A DNA stretch of 64,000 nucleotides. Source: Fibrella aquatilis. GTDB lineage: Bacteria; Bacteroidota; Bacteroidia; Cytophagales; Spirosomataceae. Positions within the stretch are counted from its first letter, which is position 1, and each line of letters begins with the position of its first letter. Of the stretch, positions 1 to 8,130 are shown in pieces. Under the pieces are notes generated by a model, which saw only the letters and a program-made list of their open reading frames with translations, was not told where the DNA came from and did no database searches. The position numbers and the translations under genes are program-made. The DNA lies in the NCBI RefSeq assembly GCF_017353255.1, contig NZ_JAFMYU010000012.1, forward strand, positions 1 through 64,000. The letters run 5' to 3'.

Positions 1-80
1 TGTCACCCCGAGCGCAGTCGAGGGGCCGCGCGGCAGCAACCGCCAGCGCGAAGCCACTACAAACCACCAACCACAAACCT
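1..80. repeat. Partial intergenic palindrome with GTCACCC module and heptamers
   Basis: The window opens inside an intergenic repeat. Bases 1-22 carry the module GTCACCCCGAGCGCAGTCGA, which recurs at 4412-4432 and 4473-4494, and as a variant (GTCACCCTAAGCGCAG) at 23202-23228 and 23269-23295. Bases 33-55 resemble the reverse complement of the core GTTGCTTCGCGC found in other hairpins here. Bases 59-79 are three 7-bp units (ACAAACC, ACCAACC, ACAAACC). The other arm presumably lies before the window. It sits just beyond the typA stop. Confidence 0.6.
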
Positions 81-83
81 CTC

Positions 84-1898
84 TTACGCCATCGCGAACT
101 TGTTCGCGTTGCGTTTGCGCTCGTTTTCGTCGAGGAAAATCTTACGGATACGCATCGATTTTGGCGTCACTTCGAGGTATTCGTCTTTCTGGATATACTC
201 CATCGACTCTTCCAGCGAGAACTGGATCTTCGGCGCGATCTTCACGTTATTATCTGAACCAGACGCCCGCATGTTGGTTAACTGCTTGGCAGTCTGCACG
301 TTAACCACAATGTCGTTCTGACGGTTGTGTTCGCCAATAACCTGACCGGCGTAGATTTCATCACCCGGATCGATAAAGAATACGCCCCGATCCTGTAGTT
401 TGTCAATTGAGTAGGCCGTGGCCGAACCGCTTGTCATCGAGATCAGCGACCCGTTGATCCGCTCAGGAATCGCGCCTTTGTAGGGTTCGAAGCTCTTAAA
501 CCGGTGCGTCATGACAGCCTCACCGAACGTAGCGGTGAGCACGTTAGACCGCAGCCCGATCAAACCCCGCGACGGGATTTCGAACTCCAGGTGTTGCAAA
601 TCGCCCTTCGGTTCCATGATCAGCAGTTCGCCTTTGCGCTGCGTGGCCAGTTCAATCACCTTACCGGCGGTCTCTTCGGGCACGTCTACTACCAGGGTTT
701 CTACCGGCTCCAGTTTCTGGCCGTTTTCGTCTTCTTTATACAATACCTGCGGCTGACCCACTTGCAACTCGTATCCTTCGCGACGCATGGTCTCGATTAG
801 GACCGAAAGGTGCAGAATGCCCCGGCCAAATACCAGGAAGCGGTCTTCGCTGTCGGTGGTTTCTACGCGCAGGGCCAGGTTTTTCTCGATCTCCTTGTAA
901 AGCCGGTCGCGGAGGTGGCGTGATGTCACAAACTTACCTTCCTTACCGAAGAAGGGCGAGTTGTTGATCGTGAACAGCATGTTCATCGTCGGCTCGTCAA
1001 CGGCAATGCGGTCAATGGCTTCGGGGTTTTCCAGGTCAGTCACGGTATCGCCGATCTCGAAATCTTCCAGGCCTGTGATGGCGCAGATATCGCCGCAGGG
1101 TACCTCGGCGGCTTTCACCTTGCCCAGGCCCTCGAACGTCTGCAACTCTTTGATTTTCACGCGCTTCACCACGTTTCCTACTTTCACCAGGGCCATGCTG
1201 GCGCCTTCTTTCAGCGTACCGCGCGACACCCGGCCAATGGCGATCCGACCTACAAAGGCCGAATAGTCGAGCGAGGTGATCTGCATTTGGGGCGTACCCT
1301 CTACCACCGGCGCGGGCTTGATATGCTCCACGATGGTATCGAGCAGGTATGTGATGTCAGTGGTTGGCGTTTTCCAGTCGGCACCCATCCAGCCTTGTTT
1401 CGACGAGCCATATACGGTCGGGAAATCGAGTTGGTCTTCGGTGGCACCGAGGTTAAACATCAGGTCGAACACCTCTTCGTGTACTTCGTCGGGGCGGCAG
1501 TTTTCTTTGTCGACTTTGTTAATCACCACGATGGGCTTCAGACCGAGAGACAGAGCTTTGCCGAGTACGAAACGCGTTTGGGGCATAGCACCTTCAAAAG
1601 CATCGACCAGCAGACAAACGCCGTCGGCCATTTTCAGTACGCGCTCTACTTCACCGCCGAAGTCGCTGTGGCCGGGGGTGTCGATGATGTTGATTTTTAC
1701 GTCGTTGTAGCGCACCGATACGTTTTTCGACGTAATGGTGATGCCACGCTCACGCTCCAGGTCGTTGTTGTCGAGAATCAGGTCCTGGAATTCCTGGTTG
1801 TCGCGAAACAGTTTCGAGGCGTGAATAATTTTGTCGACCAGCGTAGTTTTGCCGTGGTCAACGTGGGCGATAATCGCAATATTGCGGATGGATTGCAT
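84..1898 (-). CDS. typA: Translational GTPase TypA/BipA
   Basis: Ribosome-associated GTPase of the translation-factor superfamily, linked in other bacteria to 50S assembly and growth at low temperature or under stress. The 604-residue length is normal for the family. Visible motifs are G1 HVDHGKTT near residues 12-19, switch I RGITIT, G3 DTPGHSDFGGE and G4 NKVD. EF-G-like domains follow (SRGLIGLR, then the TypA-specific SGSATAYSIDKLQDRG). The ATG start gives MQSIRNIAIIAHVDHGK, as expected for TypA. It is monocistronic on the minus strand, with an upstream gap of about 300 bp to a divergent gene. It contains nothing unusual, and the assignment is close to certain. Confidence 0.97.
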   Translation of the reverse strand: MQSIRNIAIIAHVDHGKTTLVDKIIHASKLFRDNQEFQDLILDNNDLERERGITITSKNVSVRYNDVKINIIDTPGHSDFGGEVERVLKMADGVCLLVDAFEGAMPQTRFVLGKALSLGLKPIVVINKVDKENCRPDEVHEEVFDLMFNLGATEDQLDFPTVYGSSKQGWMGADWKTPTTDITYLLDTIVEHIKPAPVVEGTPQMQITSLDYSAFVGRIAIGRVSRGTLKEGASMALVKVGNVVKRVKIKELQTFEGLGKVKAAEVPCGDICAITGLEDFEIGDTVTDLENPEAIDRIAVDEPTMNMLFTINNSPFFGKEGKFVTSRHLRDRLYKEIEKNLALRVETTDSEDRFLVFGRGILHLSVLIETMRREGYELQVGQPQVLYKEDENGQKLEPVETLVVDVPEETAGKVIELATQRKGELLIMEPKGDLQHLEFEIPSRGLIGLRSNVLTATFGEAVMTHRFKSFEPYKGAIPERINGSLISMTSGSATAYSIDKLQDRGVFFIDPGDEIYAGQVIGEHNRQNDIVVNVQTAKQLTNMRASGSDNNVKIAPKIQFSLEESMEYIQKDEYLEVTPKSMRIRKIFLDENERKRNANKFAMA

Positions 1899-1962
1899 AC
1901 GATGTCAGAAGTGCCTGAAAGGGTGCCTTTCCCGTCAGGAACAGCACCGGCTAATTTTCCCG

Positions 1963-1970
1963 CAAAGGTA
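1963..1970 (-). promoter_or_regulatory. typA: Possible -7 element for typA
   Basis: CAAAGGTA on the plus strand reads TACCTTTG on the minus strand, matching the Bacteroidota -7 consensus TAnnTTTG, 65 bases upstream of the typA ATG. I could not find a -33 TTTG at the usual 19-21 base spacing, so this is tentative. The rest of 1899-2140 shows no gene or strong repeat. Confidence 0.35.
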
Positions 1971-2144
1971 CGAAATCTTACACTGAAAAACAGTTATTTA
2001 CAATTTATTAATCTGATTTCGCGCGTAGAGGCCCATGCGACTCGTATAAGTACAATTTGTTCCGGTAACCATCCAGTAAGCATAGAGCAAGTGGTTACTT
2101 AATAAGAGCAACCTCGCCGAACGAGTTGATTTTCAGTCACTCAC

Positions 2145-2175
2145 TTGACTTGTTACGTCACTTGCCGTAGTTTTC
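2145..2175 (+). promoter_or_regulatory. Candidate Bacteroidota-type promoter
   Basis: TTG at 2145-2147, a 20-base spacer, then TAGTTTTC at 2168-2175, which is 7 of 8 to a TAnnTTTG-type box. It lies 25 bases before the TTG start of the helix-hairpin-helix gene. The spacing is right for the primary sigma factor of Bacteroidota. The call rests on this pattern only. Confidence 0.4.
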
Positions 2176-2200
2176 GTCACCTACCGAAACCTACCTGCTT

Positions 2201-4336
2201 TTGAGACGACCGTTTTACCCAATTCTGGGTCTGCTGGGTTTATGTGCCCCCGCCGCCACAGCCCAGTCTATTTTCCCTGTCCTACCTGTTCAAACCCCCG
2301 GCTCAGTCCGCCCTGATGAGGCCCTGACGCGGCTGTTTCAGGTCTTATTTCCCGTACAAACCGACGGGATCGATTACGCTGCCGTGTTCGACAACCTGGC
2401 GCAGTTCTACACCAACCCGCTCGACCTGAACAGGGCCACCCACGACGAACTGGCGGCCACCTACCTGCTCACTGAACGGCAGATCAACAGCCTTATCAGC
2501 TACCGCACTGCCTACGGCGATTTGCTGGCCGTGGCCGAATTGCAGGCCGTACCTGAGTTCGACGTGGGCACCATTCAACGCCTGCGCCCTTTTGCCACCA
2601 TCCGCACCGGCACCCTCACCGCCGACCTGCCCGCGCCCACCGACAACTACCTGATGCTGCGCTACGAACGGGTGCTGGAAGAGCAAAAAGGTTTTTCACC
2701 CGCCACGCCCGACTCAAAAGGCAAGCTGCCGCTACGTTATCTGGGCAGTCCGGGGCAGTGGTACGGGCGGTTTCGGCAAAGCAGGCCGGGCGTCTACAGC
2801 GTAGGCGTTACGATGGAACAGGACCCCGGCGAGGCTTTCCGCTGGAACCCCGATGGGCGGCAATATGGCATCGATTACGTCTCGTTTCATGCCCAGATCC
2901 AGAACCGGGGCCGGTGGCGGAACGTGATTGTCGGTGATTTTCAGCAGCAGGTGGGGCAGGGGCTGGTGTTTTCGGCGGGCTTTTCGCTGGGTAAAAACGC
3001 CGAAACCATCCTGACCGTGCGCAGGCCCACGCTGGGTGCCCGGCCCTACACCTCGCTCACCGAATATGGCTACCTGCGCGGTCTCTCGGCCACCTACGCC
3101 CTACTGCCCAACCTCGACATCACCCTGCTGGCCGCCCGCAACCGCCGCGATGGTAATGTGATTACGGGGGCCACCACCGCCGACGAAGACGTAGTTAGCT
3201 CGTTCGGCACGTCGGGTCTGCATCAGACACCAACTGACCTGCTCGATCTGCGCTCGGTGCTGGAAACGAACCTGGGCGGGCACCTGCATTTCCACCGAAA
3301 TGGCTTACAAATAGGCCTCAGCGTACTGCAAACGGCGTTTGATAAGACCCTGAAGAAGCGCGATCAGACCTACAATCAGTACGAGTTTATGGGCAAACAG
3401 AACCTGGTGGCGGGCCTGCACGGGAGCCACGCCTGGCGCAGTATGAACCTTTTCGGTGAGGTGGCCTACAGCAGCGGGTCGGTGGTCAACAGCGGGGGCA
3501 TCGGAGCCGTGGGTGGGGTGCTGGCCAGTTTGGGGCGGCGGGTAGACGTGGCGTTGCTGGCCCGGCATTACGACCGCAATTTTCACTCGTTCTACGCCAA
3601 TGCCTTTGGCGAAGCGAGCAAAACCAGCAACGAAACGGGCGTGTATGGCGGGGTGAAGTACAGTATCTACCGTAGGCTGACCCTCAGCGGTTTTGTAGAC
3701 TGGTTCCGGTTTCCGTGGTGGAAATACCTTATCGACGCACCCTCCGACGGGTTCGATTACCTGCTGTCGGCGCAGTATTCACCAGATCGGCAAACGCATT
3801 TTGCCTTGATTTTCCACGATGAACACAAAGAAAAAAACCGTCCGGGTGGCCTTCCGTCTGGTAGTAAGCTGACGCCCAAAGAAGTGGTGAACACGGTGCG
3901 CCGCAGCCTGACCCTCACCGCTGAATGGACGCCCGCGCCGGGGCTGACCCTGCGGTCACGTCTACAAGCTGGTTTGTACGGATATACCTCATCGTCAACG
4001 AGTTCGCAGGGGTTTGCCGTGGTGCAGGATGCCACCTACGAACGCGGACGGCTGAGCCTGAGTGGCCGCTTGGCCTATTTCAACACTGACGATTACGACA
4101 GTCGGCAGTACGTATACGAGCGCGACGTGCTCTACGCCTTTTCTTTCCCCGCCTACGCCGATCAGGGGTTCCGGCATTATTTACTGGCCCGCTACCAGGT
4201 CAACCAACACCTCGATGTCTGGTTCCGCTATGCCCGCACCGACCTGCTAAACCAACCCGACATCGGCTCTGGCCTGGACCTTATCAGCGCCCCCCACAAA
4301 ACGGACCTGACCGTGCAGGGGCGGTGGCGGTTTTAG
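2201..4336 (+). CDS. Secreted helix-hairpin-helix protein with predicted beta-barrel
   Basis: The 711-residue product has an N-terminal signal peptide (about residues 1-21, ending TAQ). Residues ~75-131 form a ComEA-like pair of helix-hairpin-helix motifs: LNRATHDELAATYLLTERQI, then FDVGTIQRLRPF. The remainder is rich in alternating aromatic strands and ends in an aromatic residue (GRWRF), as outer-membrane barrels do. Such HhH-plus-barrel proteins are common in Cytophagales but uncharacterised. A role in DNA binding or uptake at the outer membrane is only an analogy with ComEA. The start is TTG, since no in-frame ATG precedes the signal peptide. The gene converges on the FKBP gene with a large palindrome between them. 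Confidence 0.75.
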   Translation: MRRPFYPILGLLGLCAPAATAQSIFPVLPVQTPGSVRPDEALTRLFQVLFPVQTDGIDYAAVFDNLAQFYTNPLDLNRATHDELAATYLLTERQINSLISYRTAYGDLLAVAELQAVPEFDVGTIQRLRPFATIRTGTLTADLPAPTDNYLMLRYERVLEEQKGFSPATPDSKGKLPLRYLGSPGQWYGRFRQSRPGVYSVGVTMEQDPGEAFRWNPDGRQYGIDYVSFHAQIQNRGRWRNVIVGDFQQQVGQGLVFSAGFSLGKNAETILTVRRPTLGARPYTSLTEYGYLRGLSATYALLPNLDITLLAARNRRDGNVITGATTADEDVVSSFGTSGLHQTPTDLLDLRSVLETNLGGHLHFHRNGLQIGLSVLQTAFDKTLKKRDQTYNQYEFMGKQNLVAGLHGSHAWRSMNLFGEVAYSSGSVVNSGGIGAVGGVLASLGRRVDVALLARHYDRNFHSFYANAFGEASKTSNETGVYGGVKYSIYRRLTLSGFVDWFRFPWWKYLIDAPSDGFDYLLSAQYSPDRQTHFALIFHDEHKEKNRPGGLPSGSKLTPKEVVNTVRRSLTLTAEWTPAPGLTLRSRLQAGLYGYTSSSTSSQGFAVVQDATYERGRLSLSGRLAYFNTDDYDSRQYVYERDVLYAFSFPAYADQGFRHYLLARYQVNQHLDVWFRYARTDLLNQPDIGSGLDLISAPHKTDLTVQGRWRF

Positions 4337-4374
4337 TGATTGATTGTATTGGTTGATGAGGTTGTAGTCTGGCT

Positions 4375-4530
4375 TGGCTTCGCGCTCTAGGCCCCGCGGC
4401 GGCGGACCGTCTCGACTGCGCTCGGAGTGACAGGCAAATAAGAGCATTCTCAAAGAGTTGATTCAAATTCGTTGTCACCCCGAGCGCAGTCGAGACGGTC
4501 CGCCGCCGCGGGGCCTAGGGCGCGAAGCCA
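4375..4530. repeat. Long palindrome, 58-bp arms
   Basis: Arms 4375-4432 and 4473-4530 are reverse complements with 2 mismatches in 58, separated by a 40-base AT-richer loop. From outside in, the arms contain the core GGCTTCGCGCTCTAGG, a GC-rich block CCCGCGGCGGCGGACCGTCT, and the GACTGCGCTCGGGGTGAC module. It fills the gap between two convergent genes and may act as a two-way transcription block, although no T-run follows either arm. Confidence 0.85.
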
Positions 4531-4559
4531 ACAACCCGCTTAGTCACTTCAACTAATCA

Positions 4560-5441
4560 CTACTGCGCAGATATAATCTCTATATCAAACGCCAGCGGGG
4601 TATAGGGCAGAATGGCTCCGTTGGATGTGCCGGTTGACCCGTATCCGAGTGATGATGGGAAGATGATTGTCGCTTTTTCGCCCACTTTTAAGGCCTTGAT
4701 ACCCGCTTCGAAACCGGGTACAACCTGATTTCGACCCAGAGTCACGTCGTAAGGCAGCTTGGCGTTGTCGTCGAAAACGTTGCCCGACCGGAGGAATTTG
4801 CCCGAATATTTTAGGGTCACTTTTTGGCCATCGGTGAGAGCCGCGCCGGTGGTGGTGCTCACGGTTTTGCTTACCCGCAGGCCGGTAGTTTGCTTGTCAA
4901 CGTTGGTCAGTTTGTTGCGTTTGATATAATCTTCAATCTGCGCATCTTCCGAACGCACCGCTTTCAAAAATACATCGAACCGGACGGGTGAATTGGCGAG
5001 TAATGCGCCCACCGGCCGGTCGCCGAAGGCCACGTAGGACGGAAACAGGAAAATGGCTTTTTCGCCTTCCCGCAACTTACCGAAACCGATTTCAAGCCCA
5101 ATCAGCATTTTGCCCAGCCCAAACGGAAAATAAGCCGACGAGTCTTTTTTGGTGCTGTCGATCTTGGTATTGCTCAACGAGCGGATCACGTACGAGAACT
5201 CCAGTTCCTCGCCCTGGGCGGGAGCTTTACCCGCGGGGTTGGCCTGGGTAATCTGGTACCGTACGCCATAGGATGCCGACTGCGTGACAAGGCCGTTATT
5301 CTTGACGTAGACGGCAATGTCGGTGGTGTCTTTCGTAAAATTGGCTATGGCCGGGTCGATGTAGGTGTCTTTACACGACAAAAAGCTGGCAGCAATACAT
5401 AGGGCGGCTACCAACGCCAAACTGAGATTACGCATAAACAA
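4560..5441 (-). CDS. Tandem FKBP-type peptidyl-prolyl isomerase lipoprotein
   Basis: Probable lipoprotein folding factor of the envelope. A signal peptide runs to the lipobox FLSC (Cys23), followed by KDTY. The product has two FKBP folds. The first is divergent (about residues 75-162: GEELEFSY, GLEIGFGKLREGEKA). The second is canonical (about 200-293: GQKVTLKYSGKF, VPGFEAGIKALKVGEKATII, PSSLGYGSTG). The first domain lacks several residues typical of the active pocket and may be structural or chaperone-like. The 293-residue size fits tandem FKBP lipoproteins of Bacteroidota. Translation may start at Met1 or Met3. It is a single minus-strand gene separated from its upstream neighbour. Confidence 0.88.
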   Translation of the reverse strand: MFMRNLSLALVAALCIAASFLSCKDTYIDPAIANFTKDTTDIAVYVKNNGLVTQSASYGVRYQITQANPAGKAPAQGEELEFSYVIRSLSNTKIDSTKKDSSAYFPFGLGKMLIGLEIGFGKLREGEKAIFLFPSYVAFGDRPVGALLANSPVRFDVFLKAVRSEDAQIEDYIKRNKLTNVDKQTTGLRVSKTVSTTTGAALTDGQKVTLKYSGKFLRSGNVFDDNAKLPYDVTLGRNQVVPGFEAGIKALKVGEKATIIFPSSLGYGSTGTSNGAILPYTPLAFDIEIISAQ

Positions 5442-5532
5442 GAGTGTTGATTCCGGCCATCCTACCTGGTGAACAGAGCCATTGAGTGATACAAAGAATA
5501 CCCCGTTTTCTGGCTAAACGTTGGAACAGACT

Positions 5533-6615
5533 TTAAAAATTTACGCTTTCCCCATTTTTCAGCGCCCGAAAACGAGCCGGGTCGATGCCGTTGGTGGCCA
5601 GTGCCCGCGCCAGGTCGGTAACGGGTTCGCCCTCACCATCGTCGGCGAGGGGGAAGGTGCCGAAGTGAATGGCCACGCTCTGCTGTGACTGTACGTCCTG
5701 ATGCACCTGCACGGCCTCAGGCGGGCCAATGTGCACCGGCGACATAAACCAGTTAGGCTTGTAGGCACCAATGGGAATGAGCGCCAGCCGCAACGGACCA
5801 AACTGCTGCCCGATGGCCTTGAAGTGCGGCCCATAGCCCGAATCGCCCGCGAAATAAATCTTGCCAACGGCCTTATTATCAAGCACATAGCCCGCCCAGA
5901 GCGTGGCGTCGCGGTCGAACATGCCGCGTCCCGAAAAGTGCTGCGCCGGTACGCAGTGCAGCGTGGTTTGAGCGTTGATGGGGGCCGACTGCCGCCAGTC
6001 CAGCTCGGTGATGTTGGTGATGCCCTCGCCCTCCAGAAACGCCTTGATACCCAACGGGCAGTAGATCAGGGGTTTGTCGCGGGCGGCGAGCTTCTTGACG
6101 GTGCCAATTTCGAGGTGATCCCAGTGGTTATGACTCAGCAGCAGCACGTCAATGTGGGGCAGGTCGTCGAACCGGATGCCGGGGGGGCTATTGCGCGCGG
6201 GGCCAATGAATGAGAACGGACTTACGCGGTTTTCGTAGATCGGGTCGGTGAGGATGTTCAGCCCGTCGAACTGAAGCAGCACCGTGGAGTGGTTCACGTA
6301 GGTGACGCGCACGGGACCCCGAACGGGACCCTTCCGGGTCGAATCGACGGCTACGCGGTCGGCGGGTTTGGCCCCGGCGGCTTCGGTATGGAAGGGGGGC
6401 CAGGGTTCGGAGATGTCGTGGTTTAGCTGCCACTTAATCACGTCCATCAGGCCACGGGGCTGGGGAGCGCCGGGGGTAAAAAACGTTTTGCCGTTGAAAT
6501 GGTCCGACACGGGACCGGTGTATTTGGGGGCCGAGATAAGATAGCCTATGAGCAGGGCCACCAATACGAACACCACAACAAGTACTAGCAAACCAAGCAG
6601 TATTTTTGAGAGCAT
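5533..6615 (-). CDS. Membrane-anchored MBL-fold hydrolase (COG2220/NAPE-PLD-like)
   Basis: The 360-residue product has an N-terminal transmembrane anchor (about residues 5-27). It then carries GPVSDHFNGKTFF and the metallo-beta-lactamase metal motif SHNHWDH (161-167). Further metal and active-site segments are PAQHFSGR, GDSGYGPHF and IHFGTF. This pattern matches the UlaG/NAPE-PLD branch of the superfamily, which hydrolyses lactone or phosphodiester substrates. The substrate here cannot be told from the sequence. The anchor suggests the catalytic domain is held at the inner membrane. The gene is divergent from the Nudix gene, sharing a 93-bp spacer. Confidence 0.85.
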   Translation of the reverse strand: MLSKILLGLLVLVVVFVLVALLIGYLISAPKYTGPVSDHFNGKTFFTPGAPQPRGLMDVIKWQLNHDISEPWPPFHTEAAGAKPADRVAVDSTRKGPVRGPVRVTYVNHSTVLLQFDGLNILTDPIYENRVSPFSFIGPARNSPPGIRFDDLPHIDVLLLSHNHWDHLEIGTVKKLAARDKPLIYCPLGIKAFLEGEGITNITELDWRQSAPINAQTTLHCVPAQHFSGRGMFDRDATLWAGYVLDNKAVGKIYFAGDSGYGPHFKAIGQQFGPLRLALIPIGAYKPNWFMSPVHIGPPEAVQVHQDVQSQQSVAIHFGTFPLADDGEGEPVTDLARALATNGIDPARFRALKNGESVNF

Positions 6616-6708
6616 AACTAGTCGGACATTTTTGGCCCAATGGGCTAACAGTGGCCTTTGGTTGGCAGTTCATCAGACAGAACCCCTTACGATGTAGTTA
6701 TCCTCGCT

Positions 6709-7392
6709 ATGGCCAATCACTCTATAGAAGCATTAGAAGACGCCCCCAAGTTTAAGTTCTGGAAAAAACAACTGGAACAAAACGGGCTGAAGATCAACAA
6801 GATAGATAACCATTTTATCCGTAGGCGGCACAATGGCGAAGTGCTGTTTGCTATGCTCACCGTAGATGCCGACACGCCCGAAGGCGACAAAATCCCGCCG
6901 GTTTGTTTCCTCAAAGGCCACGCTGCCTCAGTACTCGTCTGCCTCATTGACGACCAGACGGGCGACAAATTTGTGGTCCTGGTTCGGCAGCGCCGCATCT
7001 CCGACGGTTCGCACACCTACGAACACCCGGCCGGCATGGTCGACACCGACGACGACCCCACCGACACCGCCGCCCGCGAGGTAGGCGAAGAAATTGGCCT
7101 CGTCATCACGCCCGACGAACTAACGAAGCTGAACCCGCAGCTATGGTTTCCCAGCACCGGCACCAGCGACGAAGCCATGCATTATTACTTTGTGGAGAAG
7201 ACCATGCCCCGCGCCGAGATCATGGCATTTCACCTGAAGAAAATAGAGAGTGATTCTGACTATGAGCGCATTACGTCGGTGATTGCCACCCTGCCCGAAG
7301 CCCATAAGCTGGTCACGAACGTCAACGGCCTGCTCATCCATTTCCTTTACCTTCACAACGTAGGCGACTACGAGACGATGAAGAAGCTGTGA
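6709..7392 (+). CDS. Nudix hydrolase
   Basis: Hydrolase of nucleoside diphosphates linked to another moiety, probably of the ADP-ribose or nucleotide-sugar type. The Nudix box lies at about residues 125-147 and begins GMVDTDDDPTDTAAREVGEE. It matches GX5EX7REUXEEXGU except that the first Glu is Asp. The REVGEE metal-binding core is intact. I chose ATG 6709 (MANHSIEAL) over the upstream TTG at 6658. The longer start would add 17 residues without family resemblance and eat into the divergent promoter region. It lies 48 bases before ispD on the same strand and may be cotranscribed with it. Confidence 0.88.
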   Translation: MANHSIEALEDAPKFKFWKKQLEQNGLKINKIDNHFIRRRHNGEVLFAMLTVDADTPEGDKIPPVCFLKGHAASVLVCLIDDQTGDKFVVLVRQRRISDGSHTYEHPAGMVDTDDDPTDTAAREVGEEIGLVITPDELTKLNPQLWFPSTGTSDEAMHYYFVEKTMPRAEIMAFHLKKIESDSDYERITSVIATLPEAHKLVTNVNGLLIHFLYLHNVGDYETMKKL

Positions 7393-7440
7393 GCGATTGC
7401 TTAGCGACAGACCACCTGGACAACGTTAAACTCCCCACCC

Positions 7441-8112
7441 TTGACACGCACCACTTCTTTCTACGCCATCATTGTGGCGGGCGGCAGCGGGAGCCGCATG
7501 AAAACCGACGTGGCCAAGCAGTTTTTGCTGCTACACGGTAAGCCCATTCTGCAACGCACCATTGAACAATTTCTGGCCTATTCGCCCGATATCCCCATCC
7601 GCCTGGTCCTGCCCGAACGTGACCTGACCGTTTGGGAATCGCTCTGCGTCGAACACGAATTTCATCCCGCCAACGTCACCACCGTTATTGGCGGGTCCAC
7701 GCGGTTTCAGTCGGTGCGTAATGGCTTGGCGAATATCCCGACAGCCGCCGATGGTACGGGGCTGGTGGCGGTGCATGACGGCGTAAGGCCCTATGTATCA
7801 GCAGATACCATTGCCATCAGCTTTGCTACGGCCTCGCACAAGGGCAGCGCCGTTGCCTGCGTGGCGGCCAAAGATTCGGTCCGGCTCGTGGGCGAAAACG
7901 GCCACTCGGAAGCTGTTGACCGGGCGCGGGTGCGGCTGGTGCAAACACCCCAGACATTCCGCCTCGACTGGTTCCGACAAGCGTTTTCCGGCCCAGAACA
8001 ACCCCACTTCACCGACTGCGCCAGCGTGCTTGAATTCGCAGGTTACCCCATCACCCTCATCGAAGGCGACTACGAAAACATCAAGATCACCACGCCGGAC
8101 GATTTGACGTGA
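7441..8112 (+). CDS. ispD: 2-C-methyl-D-erythritol 4-phosphate cytidylyltransferase
   Basis: Third step of the MEP isoprenoid pathway: CTP + MEP gives CDP-ME + PPi. The 223-residue length is typical. The nucleotide-binding loop IVAGGSGSRMKT..AKQF is at 11-27; the usual PKQ is AKQ here. VHDGVRPYVS, AAKDSVRLV, QTPQTFR and the C-terminal EGDYENIKITTPDDL are all family hallmarks. Translation starts at TTG, since there is no ATG in frame before the glycine-rich loop. The stop codon lies inside a small 9-bp palindrome shared with the convergent decarboxylase. Confidence 0.95.
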   Translation: MTRTTSFYAIIVAGGSGSRMKTDVAKQFLLLHGKPILQRTIEQFLAYSPDIPIRLVLPERDLTVWESLCVEHEFHPANVTTVIGGSTRFQSVRNGLANIPTAADGTGLVAVHDGVRPYVSADTIAISFATASHKGSAVACVAAKDSVRLVGENGHSEAVDRARVRLVQTPQTFRLDWFRQAFSGPEQPHFTDCASVLEFAGYPITLIEGDYENIKITTPDDLT

Positions 8113-8130
8113 GTTCAAGGTTTGAACTCA
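8110..8130. terminator. Short convergent hairpin
   Basis: TGAGTTCAA (8110-8118) pairs with TTGAACTCA (8122-8130) over a 3-base loop. It includes the ispD stop and lies at the end of the opposing decarboxylase gene (8128). There is no clear U-tract, so terminator function is inferred from position only. Confidence 0.45.

Noticed and set aside
1287-2102. 271-codon plus-strand ORF opposite typA
   Set aside because: It is antisense to the well-supported typA and runs into the typA leader. The product has no family character and no start signal.
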